From Ephemerocybe angulata (Eukaryota > Basidiomycota > Agaricomycetes > Agaricales > Psathyrellaceae): DNA of 64,000 bases. Under the pieces are notes generated by a model that saw nothing but the letters and a program-made list of their open reading frames with translations, was not told the DNA's origin and made no database searches. Location of the stretch: assembly GCA_013368325.1 (NCBI GenBank), contig JAACJK010000222.1, positions 682,001-746,000 on the forward strand. The letters are read 5' to 3'. Every line of letters starts with the position of its first letter. Position 1 is the first letter of the stretch. This document shows, piece after piece, positions 8,992-20,262 of this stretch. A program made the position numbers and the translations under genes.

Positions 8992-9184
8992 TCTGATAGT
9001 AGGGGTCAAGTAGGGGTGGTCGTGGTTATGGAGAGAAAAAACATTGATTGAGCGCTTCAACCGCGAGGTGTACTCGGCATCTTCCGGATGCTTGACCAGC
9101 AAACAAACTGAGCGCCCGGGCCTCCCCCTGATATCTACTACAAACACCAAGCAAGACGCGTTACGAGTCGAAGCCGCCTGCCAG

Positions 9185-10649
9185 TCACTTGGTTCCAGCA
9201 ATAGGCTTAGCAATTGGCCAAAAGTCGACATGGCCATAGAGCAAAGTGTGGCCCCATCCATACGAACTTCCATCGCCCTGACAAGGATATCAATAAGGTC
9301 AGCATTGGGACAAGGTGAAATAAGCCAAGACTTACAATGCCAAACTCGGGGGCGGTGGGGAATCCAAGATCGAAGGGCAAAGTGGAGTCGATAAACTTGA
9401 GCTGCTCGTCGGTCAGGGAGATGTCGAGGGCCTCGAGGTTCGCTTCGAGATGTTCCACTTTGCGTCCTCCAATGATAGGGAAGACGAAGCGCGCTTTATG
9501 CATGACATAGGCGATCGCAACTAAACCATCATCCAAACATATTCAATCCTCAGTGAACATCCACCAATAATCCAGAACCGAACCACGTACCGGAACTAAT
9601 ACTCTTCGCCCCAACCTCCTCCGCAACCTTCTCAAGCGCCTTACACATCTTCTTCTGGTCCTCACTACGAAGCCAGTCCGGCGCCATAATAGTCCTACCC
9701 TTCTCCCCAGTCTGCAAGCGGCGCTCTTCTTCAGCATCAGAGCGAATCTTTCCGCCCTCGAGGACACCCCAGGGTGCGATCGCCATGCCCTCATGCCTAC
9801 ACATAGGAACAATGTCGCGCTCCAGCGAGCGGCTCAGAACGCTCCAAGGGCCTTGGTAGACGGAGAAAGGCGTCAGCGCGTGGTCGCGCGCGTATTGGTT
9901 AGCTTGGGAAACGACCCAAGCCGGAGAATCGGATATTCCCTGCAAATCATTGTGGTGTGGATATGGGTGGCGCGCGCCGAGGGAATGCACATGGACTTAC
10001 GAGGTAGAGAACCTTCCGAGCGAGAACGAGGGCATGTAAGGCATGCATAACTTCAGGGATGCTGGTGTCATAGTCCCAGGAGTGGACGTACAGAAGGTCG
10101 ATGTAAGTGGTCCTGAGGTTCTTGAGAGACTCTTCGACACTCATGTGCATCGACTTGGAGTTTGCACCTCCATATAAGACTATTTGGCTGACCCTTTTGT
10201 CCCAAATTTTGGGATTGCAGGTGAACTGACAAATGATCGTTAGATTTGGGGCGTACCAATAGAAGGGGGACACACTCACTTTGGTCGCAATGAAAAGCTG
10301 GTCACGAACACCGCGCTCTTCCGCCCATTCGCCTATAAACTGCTCCGACGAGCCACTCTGGCTGTTCAACAATCAGCCAGCGTCCACTTCCGTATATTCA
10401 AGGCCGGGGTCGCACGTACTACATGTTCGCAGTGTCGATGAAATTCCCGCCCAAATCGAAATAGCCATCGAGCAGCTTAAAGCTACTCTCCTTGTTCATC
10501 GCCCCCATGCCATATTCCTCCCACTTGTCACCGATGCTCATGGCACCGAGGCAAATGGGAGAGACGTGCACGCCAGCAAGGGTGCTCAGCTTGCGGTAGA
10601 TGCCGAGCTTGGACTTTGGGGGTGGGAGCGGTGCGAAGAGTTGAGGCAT
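9185..10649 (-). CDS. Aldo-keto reductase, aryl-alcohol dehydrogenase type
   Basis: NADP-dependent reductase of the aldo-keto reductase superfamily. Fungal aryl-alcohol dehydrogenases interconvert aromatic aldehydes and alcohols, in wood decayers often in support of ligninolysis. Spliced exons give SPICLGAMSIGDKW, then GNFIDTANMYQSGSSEQFIG, FIATK, YIDLLYVHSWDYDTSIPE and GISDSPAWVVSQANQYAR. The tetrad Asp, Tyr, Lys and His is present (D of FIDTAN, Y of MYQ, K of ATK, H of YVHSWD). The C-terminal part has FVFPIIGGRKVEHLEANLEA and ends GHTLLYGHVDFWPIAK plus a few residues. Introns lie near 10379-10433 (donor GTACGT), 10210-10285, 9945-10000, 9520-9590 and 9270-9335. Start MPQLFAPLPPP at 10649. 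It is transcribed in the same direction as the F-box gene downstream. The exact substrate cannot be told. Confidence 0.9.
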
Positions 10650-11607
10650 CTCTGCGGTTTGAGACTTGGTTTGGTATTGTTAAAGTGAAGTGTATGAGGT
10701 GACGAGATTGGAGAGCTTCGTGAGATATAGAATGCTCCTGAGGATTCCTGCCTTTATAGGCATTTAGAAATTCTGGAGCGAAGTAGGACAGACTTAAAAT
10801 ACATGTGTTTCTATGTGACCATGAAGCCCAGGATGTCGGGTGCTTCCAGCATACAGGTAGTTCTGGCCGACATAATGGGAGTTGACCCGGCTGGATGACG
10901 ACTCCTCCCGGCAAGACCCCAAATCCTCTCAAAGACGAAATTTCAAGGCATCTCGGAGACGCGTTGATGCGCGGCAGACCATAGGCGCTCGGTGGCAGGG
11001 CGTCGATCAGTTTGAAAGCACGGGCTCCCCGGCCATCCCACGGCTACATGCTCCATTCTGAACAATACCAAGTTCAAGAGGTAGCGTCTACCGCACTATA
11101 ATTGGGATATAGTTAGCTGAGACTCAGTTACGCATCTGCTTTCATGACAGGTGAAGCGAGTAGCGGGTGCTTAAGTGATTAAGCAAGGCCATAGTCTGGT
11201 CAGTAATCCAACAGCAATACCTCTCAACCCCCACGGTTAGACTTGGGGATCCAATATAGAGAAAAGGAATTTGGCGATATGGTAATGCTGACGAGTCTAT
11301 CGTCATGCGCTCGATTGTTACTCCGGCTTGTGAAGGCAACGCGTGTTGGTCGGTGCCGAGATCTGTAGCGAGATTAGCACAAGATAAAGGCAGATATACT
11401 GGAAGCCCCTAGCCCAATGGATTGGTAAATAGGGGCTAAACTCTGCCATTGGCAAGGATGATGGCGGAGAAGAAGAAAAAGTAAGCGAAACAGCAATAAG
11501 CGCCCAAAGAAAAGTGTGGGAAACCCCCCTCCTTCCGATTCAAGCAGGCGCAAACACGGCGGCCGATTTCTTCGGAGCCCATTTTTTGAGCTTTATCACC
11601 AACTCTA
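10650..11607. other. Divergent intergenic region between AKR and BCP1
   Basis: About 960 bp that must hold both promoters. Only short frames; no recognisable gene, repeat or RNA. Confidence 0.5.
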
Positions 11608-12813
11608 ATGGCGAAACGAGCAGCTCAAGTATCCGACGACGAAGGTGACTCTGGGTCAGACGTAGTGAGTGCGTACAGCCCCACTCTACTCTCTCAGTCA
11701 CTAACGATTCCATCCATCCAGTCCCTCATTGACGTCTCCTTCGACTTCCTCTCCCCCAACCCTGATGTGGACTACCAGGCAATCAAGCGCCTGCTTGGGC
11801 AGCTCCTCGGACGGGACTCTGAGGGGTTCAACCTGCACGAACTCACCGAACTCATTCTATCGCAGCCGAACATTGGGTCTACAATCAAGACGGATGGCGA
11901 GGAGAGCGATCCGTACGCCCTTTTGACGGTGCTGAACATGCACATCCATCACGTACGTCCTTCGAAGTCGGTACGCAAGCGGCTATTGCTGACTTTCAGG
12001 TTATCTAGGAACACCCTTCAATCAAGGCATTGGCCCAATACTGCCTATCGAAAGCCGCCGATTCCCCTGCTCTGCACTCGACACTCCAATCCCTCTTCTC
12101 CCAATCGGAAAAGCACGTCGGCCTCGTCATCTGTGAACGACTCATCAACATGCCTGTCCAAGTGATCCCTCCTCTATACAACATGCTCAAGGACGAAGTG
12201 CGAAGCGCCGTTGCCCAGGTCCGTGTCCCATCGTACCCCGAAATATATAATTCTAATCGGGGTTGAATGAATGGTACTTTAGAATCTGCCGTACCAATTC
12301 TCGCATCTTCTGTTCATTTCAAGAACGTATCACCTTTCCCTCGACGAAGAGTCCCAGCTCGAGAACACCCTCCCAGCATCAGAAGCACGCAAAAAGAAGG
12401 GCACATCCAAAAAGCGCAAGTCGGCGGCACACGACGAAGCCAACGCTCAGCACGTCCGACCCGACGACGGCATCTACTCCTTCCATCCCGAAGATGCAGC
12501 TATCATCGAGGTGCGCACCTTCCAATTACCTTCTCTCCCCATCCTCACTCGTTGACCACAACTCCGTCTTCTACTTCTACTTCTACTATTACAGCTCGCC
12601 TCGCACACGCTTAACTACACCTATACCGCCCCACTCCCAGAGACGCACCAAGAGGGCCGGGACAAGAACGCCTTTGGCCTCGACACCCGCGGCAGGATCA
12701 TGCTCCTCCCTCTGACCGTGACCGACTCCCCCGCCATGGACACGGGAGAGGGTAAAGACACCTGGGACGTTCTCGCAGAAAAGTTGGCTAGGGAGTACGG
12801 CGTTCCTCAGTAA
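11608..12813 (+). CDS. BCP1: BCP1, BCCIP-family nuclear protein
   Basis: Fungal BCP1 is the BCCIP homologue; in yeast it is a nuclear protein needed for export of Mss4 and as a chaperone of ribosomal protein Rpl23. Exon 1 gives MAKRAAQVSDDEGDSGSD. After a 57-nt intron follows SLIDVSFDFLSPNPDVDYQA, then LHELTELILSQPNIGSTIK and DGEESDPYALLTVLNMHIHH. Next come EHPSIKALAQYCLSKAAD, then HVGLVICERLINMPVQVIPP with LYNMLKDEV, then NLPYQFSHLLFISRTYHLS, and a KKKGTSKKRKS basic patch. The final exon reads LASHTLNYTYT...FGLDTRGRIMLLPL and stops at 12811-12813. Introns lie near 11664-11720, 11953-12008, 12219-12282 and 12511-12593. Length and motif order match the family throughout, and no damage is seen. 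Confidence 0.92.
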
Positions 12814-12955
12814 CAAGTATCCTGTCGATCCATCCATTTATATGAGACCATTAATTCCTAATCAATCGCGCCGCGTCCGTCCGACCGTCCATCTTAGTAC
12901 ACTACACGTGCGTTGACATAACTGTTCGCCACCCGCCTCTCTTTCTCCAACCACC

Positions 12956-13980
12956 ATGACTGCTGTGACTACCTCTTCGGACGCGAAGCTGCACATTACG
13001 ATCTACTCGTATGGCCCAGGTACCTACACTCCGTAAGTGAAACAGATACATAGACACACCACTGGCACTTCCGCGCTTGCATGTTCGAGCACCCCAAGCA
13101 ACAACGCCATAGCTGACATTGCAACAGACAGCAAAAAATCGGACACTTCGAGCTTCGACCAACCATTCCCCCGCCGATCGTGGGGAACCCTGCGTTGATT
13201 CACCTGTGGGCGCAGGGACTGGCGACGGAGATGGTGAACGACCTGAAACATTCGAACCAATGGGACTGTCAAATCTGCAGTGCGTCTCCATACAGCCTAC
13301 CTCATTCCCAGTCTAAGCTGCGCATGCTAAAACCTCAATGCGTCCCCCTACAGGAGTAAAGCCAGCGAGGGAGCAGAACTTCAATATCATCTCCTTTACA
13401 GAACAGTCGCCGCCCCTAACCCTCATCTTCGTTTGTGCAACTCCCTTCGCCCTCCTCCCACCAGCACTCACCCCTTCCTATCATACCTCACCAGATCCAC
13501 AACGTATGCAAAGCCAGCACCAACCTCTGCCACCGCATAGTCCAAGGAATCGCGCGCAAAGCACAAGCCATCGCAGCCGAAGGCGCCTCCGAGCCGCCTA
13601 TCGACTTCAACCCGTGGACGGACTTCGACACGCCCCCGGAGAAAGTGTCGGGCCTTGCGAGCAGTTGTGCGAAGTGCCATGATGAGAAGACGGGGGTGAG
13701 GGGGTATAGGATGTCCAGGTGCAGCGGGTGTAGGCTTGTACGGTATTGTTGGTGAGTCTCAGTCTCGAGACAGTGTCTCAGTCTTGGCGCACCCGGTACT
13801 TGGTGGCTGACGGGCTCTGGCGTGGTTGTTTAGTCCCGGATGTCAGAAAGCGGATTGGAACAGGCATAAGAAGGTGTGTGGTTGTGAAGCGTTCATGCGC
13901 TTTGCGTATAGTATCTAACGATTGTGTTCCAGGTGTGCAGGATGGTGGAGAGTGTCGTCTGGGAAAACTTTGACGAGTAG
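12956..13980 (+). CDS. MYND zinc-finger protein 1 (first of three paralogues)
   Basis: Spliced product starts MTAVTTSSDAKLHITIYSYG. It continues with IGHFELRPTIPPP, QWDCQIC, PAREQNFNIISFTE and IHNVCKASTNLCHRI, and ends with a MYND finger: SSCAKCHDEKTG, RCSGCRLVRYCW, PGCQKADWNRHKK, VCRMVESV, then NFDE. MYND fingers bind two zinc ions and usually recognise proline-rich partners. The pattern C-x2-C, C-x2-C, YC-x3-CQ, H-x3-C is complete. Introns lie near 13033-13128, 13279-13353, 13430-13496, 13752-13833 and 13875-13931. Upstream of the finger is a conserved region with a W-x-C-x2-C-x-PARE signature shared by the two paralogues at 19 and 20 kb, which may be a second metal site (inference). No SET domain or other catalytic domain is visible. 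Function unknown. Confidence 0.8.
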
Positions 13981-14548
13981 TAGTAACGAACCTTATGGAA
14001 GTCGAGGTACCCTATATTCTTGATCGTGAGCTTGGTAGTATGCTCCTCCCTCTCCCGTGTTGTATGTAACATGCGTTCAAGTTGCGGGCCAAACTCCAGC
14101 CGGATTCGTGCATGGGCGCCTAATTGAAGCCTTGATCCGCTGTGGGTGGGGGGACTGTTGTCGACTGGTAGAGCATCTGTTGGGAGCTCTACAATGCAAA
14201 GCATTTAAACTCTGCGTCACTTTTGCGTCACTTCCATGACCGCCAGACCATCGTTTCCCTCTTTTCTAGACCGTTGGTATAAATCGGTAACCCCATCCTG
14301 AGCTTTGGGAGCATACCTAACCTACCTCAGGTTGTCGCTCCACCCCAGTACATACCTCTTCTTCTCTCCCTATCGTTCAATGACTGCCCATGAGATGGAT
14401 ACTTCGTTGAACTTGCAATGAATCTAGCATGACAATGTCAAAGAAAGCTAAATCGCTTGTTTGTTTGGCTCGGCGGGGTACCGAGCGTGGCTGTACCTTG
14501 TACACTTTCGACCTGACCACCACACCTCCGCATCCCTCACAACCTAGC
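13981..14548. repeat. Duplicated MYND-gene promoter block (copy 1)
   Basis: From about 14066 the sequence resembles 18516-18980, the upstream region of the second MYND gene. Shared stretches include TGGGCGCCTAATTG, TACCTCAGGTTGTCGCTCC, TCATTCAATGACTGC-like sequence, and AAAGCTAAATCGCTTGTTTG with the following TTTGGCT. The block ends at the ATG of the chimeric pseudogene. No separate gene is present. Confidence 0.75.
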
Positions 14549-15690
14549 ATGAACTCAGAAGACTTGAAGCTGATCCTGACCGTCTTCACATACGGCCCGT
14601 AGGTCAACTCGCCTTTCAATACCTCGGTCGATATCTTCGAAGCGACCAAGCTGTCCTGTCCAGGGAGAGAATTGGACAGCGAGTTGCTCGCCCCCGTCTC
14701 GTGAGTGGACTCGGATATCCTTCTACGGTAGACTGAACCTGGTATAGGACCTTGACTTTTGGGGCCAAGGACACGACATCAAACGCTCTTGCACGCATTT
14801 TCGATCTCTTGAGTCAACATCGGGATATACAGGACAAGGTCTGAGAAGAAGTCACCAAAGCGTATGAAGAACACGGCGACCAGCTGGACTACGTATACGA
14901 GACGGTGACGGCTTTGCCGTGGCTGGATGCCGTCTGTAGGCTTGTCTGTAGGGAGGTTCTCAGAGTGTGAGTTGCAAGTATGAAGTTGCATTCCGGACCG
15001 ACCTTCCTTATCTCTTTTTACCAGATATGTACCCCCTGTCCCGACGCTTGCAAGGCAGTGAGTGTTTACGAAGTATCCCGAATAACCGGCCAGGACTGTC
15101 AGACTGACAGTGGACTCTATTCGTCCCCGGAAAGACATTATGTCGGAACCCGTCCTTTCGAAGGATGGGAAGGAAATCAACGAAATCTTTGTTCCTGCCG
15201 ACACTGAAATTGTCGTGTCGATCCTCTCGTGTAACCGAGACCCGAAATTTTGGGGTCCGGATGCCGCTGAATGGAAGCCTGAACATACCCTCACTTGTAA
15301 GTTTTCCAAATCTTCGTTCGTGTAACGTGTTTCTGGATTGACGAATCATACGATACCCATAGGATGACGTTCCTCGTCTGGAAACGTTGCATCGCGTCGA
15401 ATTTCAAGCTGCCCTTTCATCGTCCAGCACTGGCCTGGCTTGGGAGTGTACAGCCCCTTGGGCTGAGGTATGTATACTGCTATGCCGGTACGAGAGCACC
15501 GTGGCTTTCGCAGACCGCAGCTGGTATATCCCCAAGTTTCCGTTTATCCACACATTCCATGCTACACGCGAGGGTTTAACGGCGCTTATGGTGGTGTTAC
15601 TGAATGATTCCCGACAGGAGCGCAAATTGGTTCCCACAGCTTCCAGAAAAGCAGAAGGAACAATCGAGCACTGGGGAACTTGAAACACAT
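14549..15690 (+). pseudogene. Chimeric pseudogene: MYND-gene exon 1 fused to a P450 3' half
   Basis: The ATG at 14549 begins MNSEDLKLILTVFTYGP, nearly identical to exon 1 of the MYND gene at 18981 (MSSEDLKLILTVFTYGP). About 20 nt into the following intron, sequence switches to a P450: NTSVDIFEATKLS, then TLTFGAKDTTSNALARIFDL (I-helix), LPWLDAVC, and KDIMSEPVLSKDGKEINEIF then ILSCNRDPKFWGPDAAEWKPE. Damage is evident. There is a TGA inside the segment after LLSQHRDIQDKV, a duplicated K-helix segment, loss of the PERW end, and the heme loop reads FLVWKRCIASNFKL where FLGGGRACIGFKF is expected, so the glycines are gone. The junction is at about 14614. It is not expected to yield a functional product. 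Confidence 0.8.
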
Positions 15691-15794
15691 ACGTACGTCG
15701 TGCGCAAACCAGTGGTACTTAGCCATTAATATCTTTGCAAGACCACTATATATTATGAGAGAACTTCTTTTCTGTCAAAGCACAACCCACCGCT

Positions 15795-18423
15795 ATGATT
15801 TCCCCCGTCTTGCAGCTTTTCGCGGTATTCCTTGGGACTTGGATTGGATGGCGGCTCCTCCGACGCGCTTTGTCGAGGGATCCATTCGCTCATATTGACG
15901 GACCCAAGTCTCGGTCCTGGATAGGTGGTGAGTTCGTTGGCACCCCAGGGGGTTCGTTGTTTAATCTTTCTTGTCTTCGCCAGGTAACATGCTCGACATC
16001 TTCGACAAGGACAACGGCTGGGCTTTCAACATCGAGATGGCCAACAAATGTGCGTGATACATCTTCTATGATATCGCGGGTACTGCGTGGTACGTTTGGG
16101 CTTACTTGCGACACACAGACGGCCGGGTTTTTCGTATGGCGGGCGTCTTCAGTGTAGGAGTTGTTCTCCGAGATAGTGCCGCACGCGAGCCAATGCTAAA
16201 ATGACGCACAGGCACCTAGCCTCTACGTATTCGACCCGAAGGCGCTGCACCATATCATCGTCAAGGTCGGGGTTTCCTTGTTTGAACAAGGTTTTTTCTG
16301 ATGCGTTCTTCTCTTTGCAGGATCAGAATGTTTGGGAAGAGCCTCCAGACTTTCTTATGTCTGTCCCGAGCCGTTCAAGTTGTTCTGTGGGGTCGCTAAC
16401 CTTTACACCGACGTTTGCAGGTGCAATACCTGGATGTTTGGGCTCGGACTTCTGTCGACGTTTGGTTAGTTCCGACTCTTTCGAACCCGGATGAATTTAT
16501 TCAAGCGTGTGCAATAGACGACCACCATCGCAAGCAGAGGAAGCTCCTTAACCCTGTCTTCTCCATCGCACATATGAGGGAAATGAGTGCGTTTTATTGC
16601 TATACTTCCCACTTTCTTCTCGAACTAAGCTAAGTACGCCCTCCAGCGCCCACATTCTACAACGTGACACACAAGGTGACTAGACCAGACTACAATAGAG
16701 GCCAGGACTAAGGATTGTTCTCTAGCTACGACGGTCTTTAACAAAGCAAGTTGCGAACGGAAATACAGAGGTACTGACTATGCTTTAATTATTATTATCC
16801 TAACATACGCACCGCTGATATGGTACTTGCAACAGATCGATATGCTGGAATGGGTGACGCGCACCGCCCTCGAACTCATCGGGCAAAGCGGCTTCGGATA
16901 CTCCTTCGACAACCTGGAACCTGACGGTGCCCAGCACCAGTTCGGCCTCAGCGTCAAGAACCTCTTGTAAGATATTTTGCCAACACCCTGTTCTTTATCA
17001 TGATTCACTCATCGGATGGCTGTAGCCGCGGTATGAACAACCCAGGTCTTATCATGACTCGATTCACCGCTCCCGGGTGGTTCTTCAAAATCGGCACGCC
17101 TCGCTTCCGTCGTTGGGTCGTCGACACTGTGCCCTGGAAAGCGGTTCACGAGGTTAGGGATATGATTGATGTCATGCATAATACTTCGGTGGATATCTTT
17201 GAGGCTAGCAAACTGTCCTTGGCTAGGGGCGAGGACCCCTCGGAGAGGATTGGTGGAGGGAAAGACATCATGAGCATATTGAGTATGATAATATTTTCTC
17301 GCATTTCGTGAAAGGCGCTGACCGATGAATTCCCCTCTGTTTCTAGTTAAAGCGAACATGAATGCGTCGAAGGAAGATAGGCTACCAGATAGCGAATTGC
17401 TCGCACAGGTTTCGTGAGTGGACTCTGGACTCGGAAACCGTTTTACGGTAGACTGACCTAGTGGTGAAGAACCTTGACGTTTGCGGCTATGGACACGACG
17501 TCGAATGCTCTTGCGCGCATTTTCGATCTTCTGAGCCAACATCAGGATATTCAGGACAAGATCCGAGAAGAAGTCACCAATGCGTATGAAGAGCACAGTG
17601 AACAGCTGGACTATGAGACGGTGATGGCTCTGCCGTGGCTGGACGCCGTCTGCAAGGAGACTCTCAGAGTGTGGGTTATCAGTTGCATTCCTTTTACCCT
17701 TGCCTAACGTACCGTCCCAATAGGTACCCACCCATCCCGACTCTTGGAAGGCAGTAAGTAGCCACTAATTTTTCGGGTGGCCACCAAGACTAGCGACTGA
17801 TGGGGGCTCGCTCTTTCTCTACTAGGGCCCGCAAGGATATCATGCTCCCCCTGTCGGAGCCCATCCGTTCAAAAGATGGGAAGGAGATCAACGAGATATT
17901 CATTCCAGCAGATACCGAAGTTATTATTTCGATCATGTCGTGCAACCGAGACCCCAAAATTTGGGGTCCGGACGCTACTGAATGGAAACCTGAGAGGTGG
18001 TTGAATCCTCTTCCGGATGCCATTGCCGAAGCCAAGGTTCCCGGAGTATACTCTCACTTGTACGTTTGTTTACCAACCCCTCGTTCGTGTTGCTGGATTG
18101 ACGAACCATATGTTACTCACAGGATGACGTTCCTCGGTGGCGGCCGCGCTTGCATTGGCTTCAAGTTCTCGCAGCTTGAGATGAGTACGTTGTCTGGCAA
18201 CAAAGCATCGCGTCGCATTCCAAGTTCTCACATTCCGTTTTCTCCGCTAGAGATCGTCTTGAGTCTTCTCCTTCAGCACTTCAAGTTCGCTCCGACCGAC
18301 AAGAAGGTCGTTTGGCAATCAAACGCGATCATTCAGCCAACTACGGAAGATGCCGAGGTACTGGCTACAGGCGAGAAGAAGCTGCAGTTGCCGCTGATAG
18401 TGAGCTTGGTCAACTCGAAGTAG
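15795..18423 (+). CDS. Cytochrome P450 monooxygenase A (apparently intact, many introns)
   Basis: Microsomal heme-thiolate monooxygenase. It opens with a membrane anchor (PVLQLFAVFLGTWIGWRLL) and RDPFAHIDGPKSRSWIG. It continues through APSLYVFDPKALHHIIVKDQ, the C-helix region HHRKQRKLLNPVFSIAHM, ELIGQSGFGYSFDNLEPDG, the I-helix LTFAAMDTTSNALARIFD, K-helix ETLRV, WGPDATEWKPERW, and the cysteine loop FLGGGRACIGFKFSQLEM. The end is LQLPLIVSLVNSK. I count about 14-15 short introns, all with usable GT-AG ends, and found no stop after joining exons. One spot is less sure: around 16360-16425 the exon join gives CNTWMFGLGLLSTF where the paralogue has TNGKMFGLGLLSTL. A TATATA lies about 50 nt upstream of the start. 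The subfamily resembles large Agaricomycete P450 clans; the substrate is unknown. Confidence 0.87.
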
Positions 18424-18980
18424 AGCATCGAACGCCCCGTATAATTTATGGACCATATCATGTCGATAGCATGCCTCTAGAGCTGTTGTGATATCGAGGC
18501 AATCTGCCGTTTGGCGTTCTCCCACATGCTTTACGGGTCGGGCTCCAACCGGGTTTGTGCCTGGGCGCCTAATTGTAGGTTTGACCCGCTATGGATGGGG
18601 CGGGACTCTATCGTCCACTGGTACCTCTATGTACCTACCTCAGGTTGTCGCTCCGCCCCAGTACCTTTTCTTCTCTCCCCATCATTCAATGACTGCTCAT
18701 CTACACAAACCTGTTTGCGCAACTTCATACCCGAAGACGTACAAAGCGTTCCTTACACGGCGTCACGCTTCAGTGCTTCCTTGTATTGTCTGCCCTTGAG
18801 GTGGATCCTTCGTTGCTATGAATCTAGCGTGACGATGTCACAAGAAAGCTAAATCGCTTGTTTGTTTGGCTTGGCAGGGTACCGAGCCTATATATAGGCA
18901 GCTGCTCTTTGTTCACGCCCCGCCCTTCTACACTTTGCCATCGACCTGACCACCACACCTCCGCAGCCCCCACATCCAGT
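18424..18980. repeat. Duplicated MYND-gene promoter block (copy 2), with TATA box
   Basis: From about 18516 this is the homologue of 14066-14548 and is the 5' region of the next MYND gene. A CTATATATAGG element near 18887 sits about 95 nt before the ATG and is the likely TATA box; copy 1 lacks it (TGGCTGTACC at the corresponding place). Confidence 0.7.
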
Positions 18981-19948
18981 ATGAGCTCAGAAGACTTGAA
19001 GTTGATCCTGACTGTCTTCACATACGGCCCGTAAGTAGACTCGCCTTTCAAAACAACTTCCTATCGTGCCTTCTTCACTACAAGTTCGACCTCGCCTAAT
19101 GCCTAACGCAATTCCTTCCAGGCACCAAAGCCGCGCCGAGATCGAGCTTCGACCCTCCATCCCCAAGTCCGCGCGAGGCAATCCAGCCAAGATCAACGCG
19201 TGGCTCCAGGGAATGTCGTTGACTATGGCCGCAGACTTCAAGTTCACCAATGACTGGCATTGCGAGATCTGCGGTACGCCTATAGCTAACTGCTATGTTA
19301 AAAGAGAACCCTCGCTTATCCACGTTTTTGGGGTTGTAGACAAGCCCGCGAGGGAGAGCAAGTACAACGTTGCATCTTGGACACACCTCGCCCAGCCCAG
19401 GGCGGTATTCTACGTGTGTTCAGCGAGCAATTACATCCCGCCGATGCGCACTTAACTAACACGCCCGAATCGGTGTAGATCCACCACCTGTGCGCGGCGG
19501 GCAACAACCGGTGCCACAACATCATAAAGCTGCAAGATGCACAGATGTCGAGGATTGCTGGCGGTGGCAGCCAAAACCCGCACGAAGAGCTGCTCGCCAT
19601 GATGGGGAGTTTGTCCACGGACGAGGACGAGGTGCCGGAAGGGGGCTTCCCCCTGGCGAGCAGCTGTGCCAATTGCAACGATGAGAAGACTGGGAAGAAA
19701 GGGTTCAAGCTGTTTCGATGCGGCTCTTGCAAGTTGACGAGGTATTGCTGGTGAGTTTCTTTCGGAAGCTCTGGATTGAGGGGAGGTATTGACGATTTGA
19801 GATAGCCCTGGGTGTCAGAAGCAAGATTGGGCGAGGCATAAGAAGGTATTTGATGCTCTTGTACTTTATAAGACTGTAATTAACCATTTCTTAGACTTGC
19901 AAGATCGTCGAAAGTGTCAAGTGGGTGGATTGGCCGACCAAAGCGTGA
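18981..19948 (+). CDS. MYND zinc-finger protein 2
   Basis: Exon 1 MSSEDLKLILTVFTYGP. Then SRAEIELRPSIPKSARGNPA, ADFKFTNDWHCEIC, KPARESKYNVASWTHL, QPRAVFYIHHLCAAGNN, an acidic stretch STDEDEVPEGG, and the MYND finger: SSCANCNDEKTG, FRCGSCKLTRYCW, PGCQKQDWARHKK, TCKIVESVKWVDW. All eight ligands are present. Introns lie near 19031-19121, 19274-19338, 19412-19478, 19751-19804 and 19845-19894. Compared with MYND protein 1, the N-terminal half is clearly related and the region before the finger differs. It sits directly downstream of P450 A in the same orientation. The ordering P450-MYND recurs in the cluster, but no metabolic link is evident. Molecular role unknown. Confidence 0.85.
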
Positions 19949-20262
19949 AATATCCCACCCAGTTATTCCTTCCGTCACGGGCGCCTAATTCAATTAGGGG
20001 TTGCCGAAGGACATCAAGAGCGTTTTGAGCACGAAAAGATTAGTGACATATGATACCTTCCTCTCCTTGTAGCTTTGAGCATGAAATAATAATGCACGGA
20101 CCACCAAAGGGCTATTCATGCACAGGGACGCTTTGATTGGCCTCGTGGGCAGCCGCAAACAAGTACACATAGCCCCTCTGCAAATAAGCTTTGTCGACGT
20201 CAACATACTCGCTTCTTTCCCCCTTACACCTTTCTAGCTGATATACGAAAGGAAACCACAGA
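19949..20262. other. Intergenic region between MYND genes 2 and 3
   Basis: Includes another copy of the GGGCGCCTAATT motif (about 19979). No gene seen. Confidence 0.5.

Noticed and set aside
10281..10688. 135-residue plus-strand frame
   Set aside because: Opposite strand of the first exons of the aldo-keto reductase.
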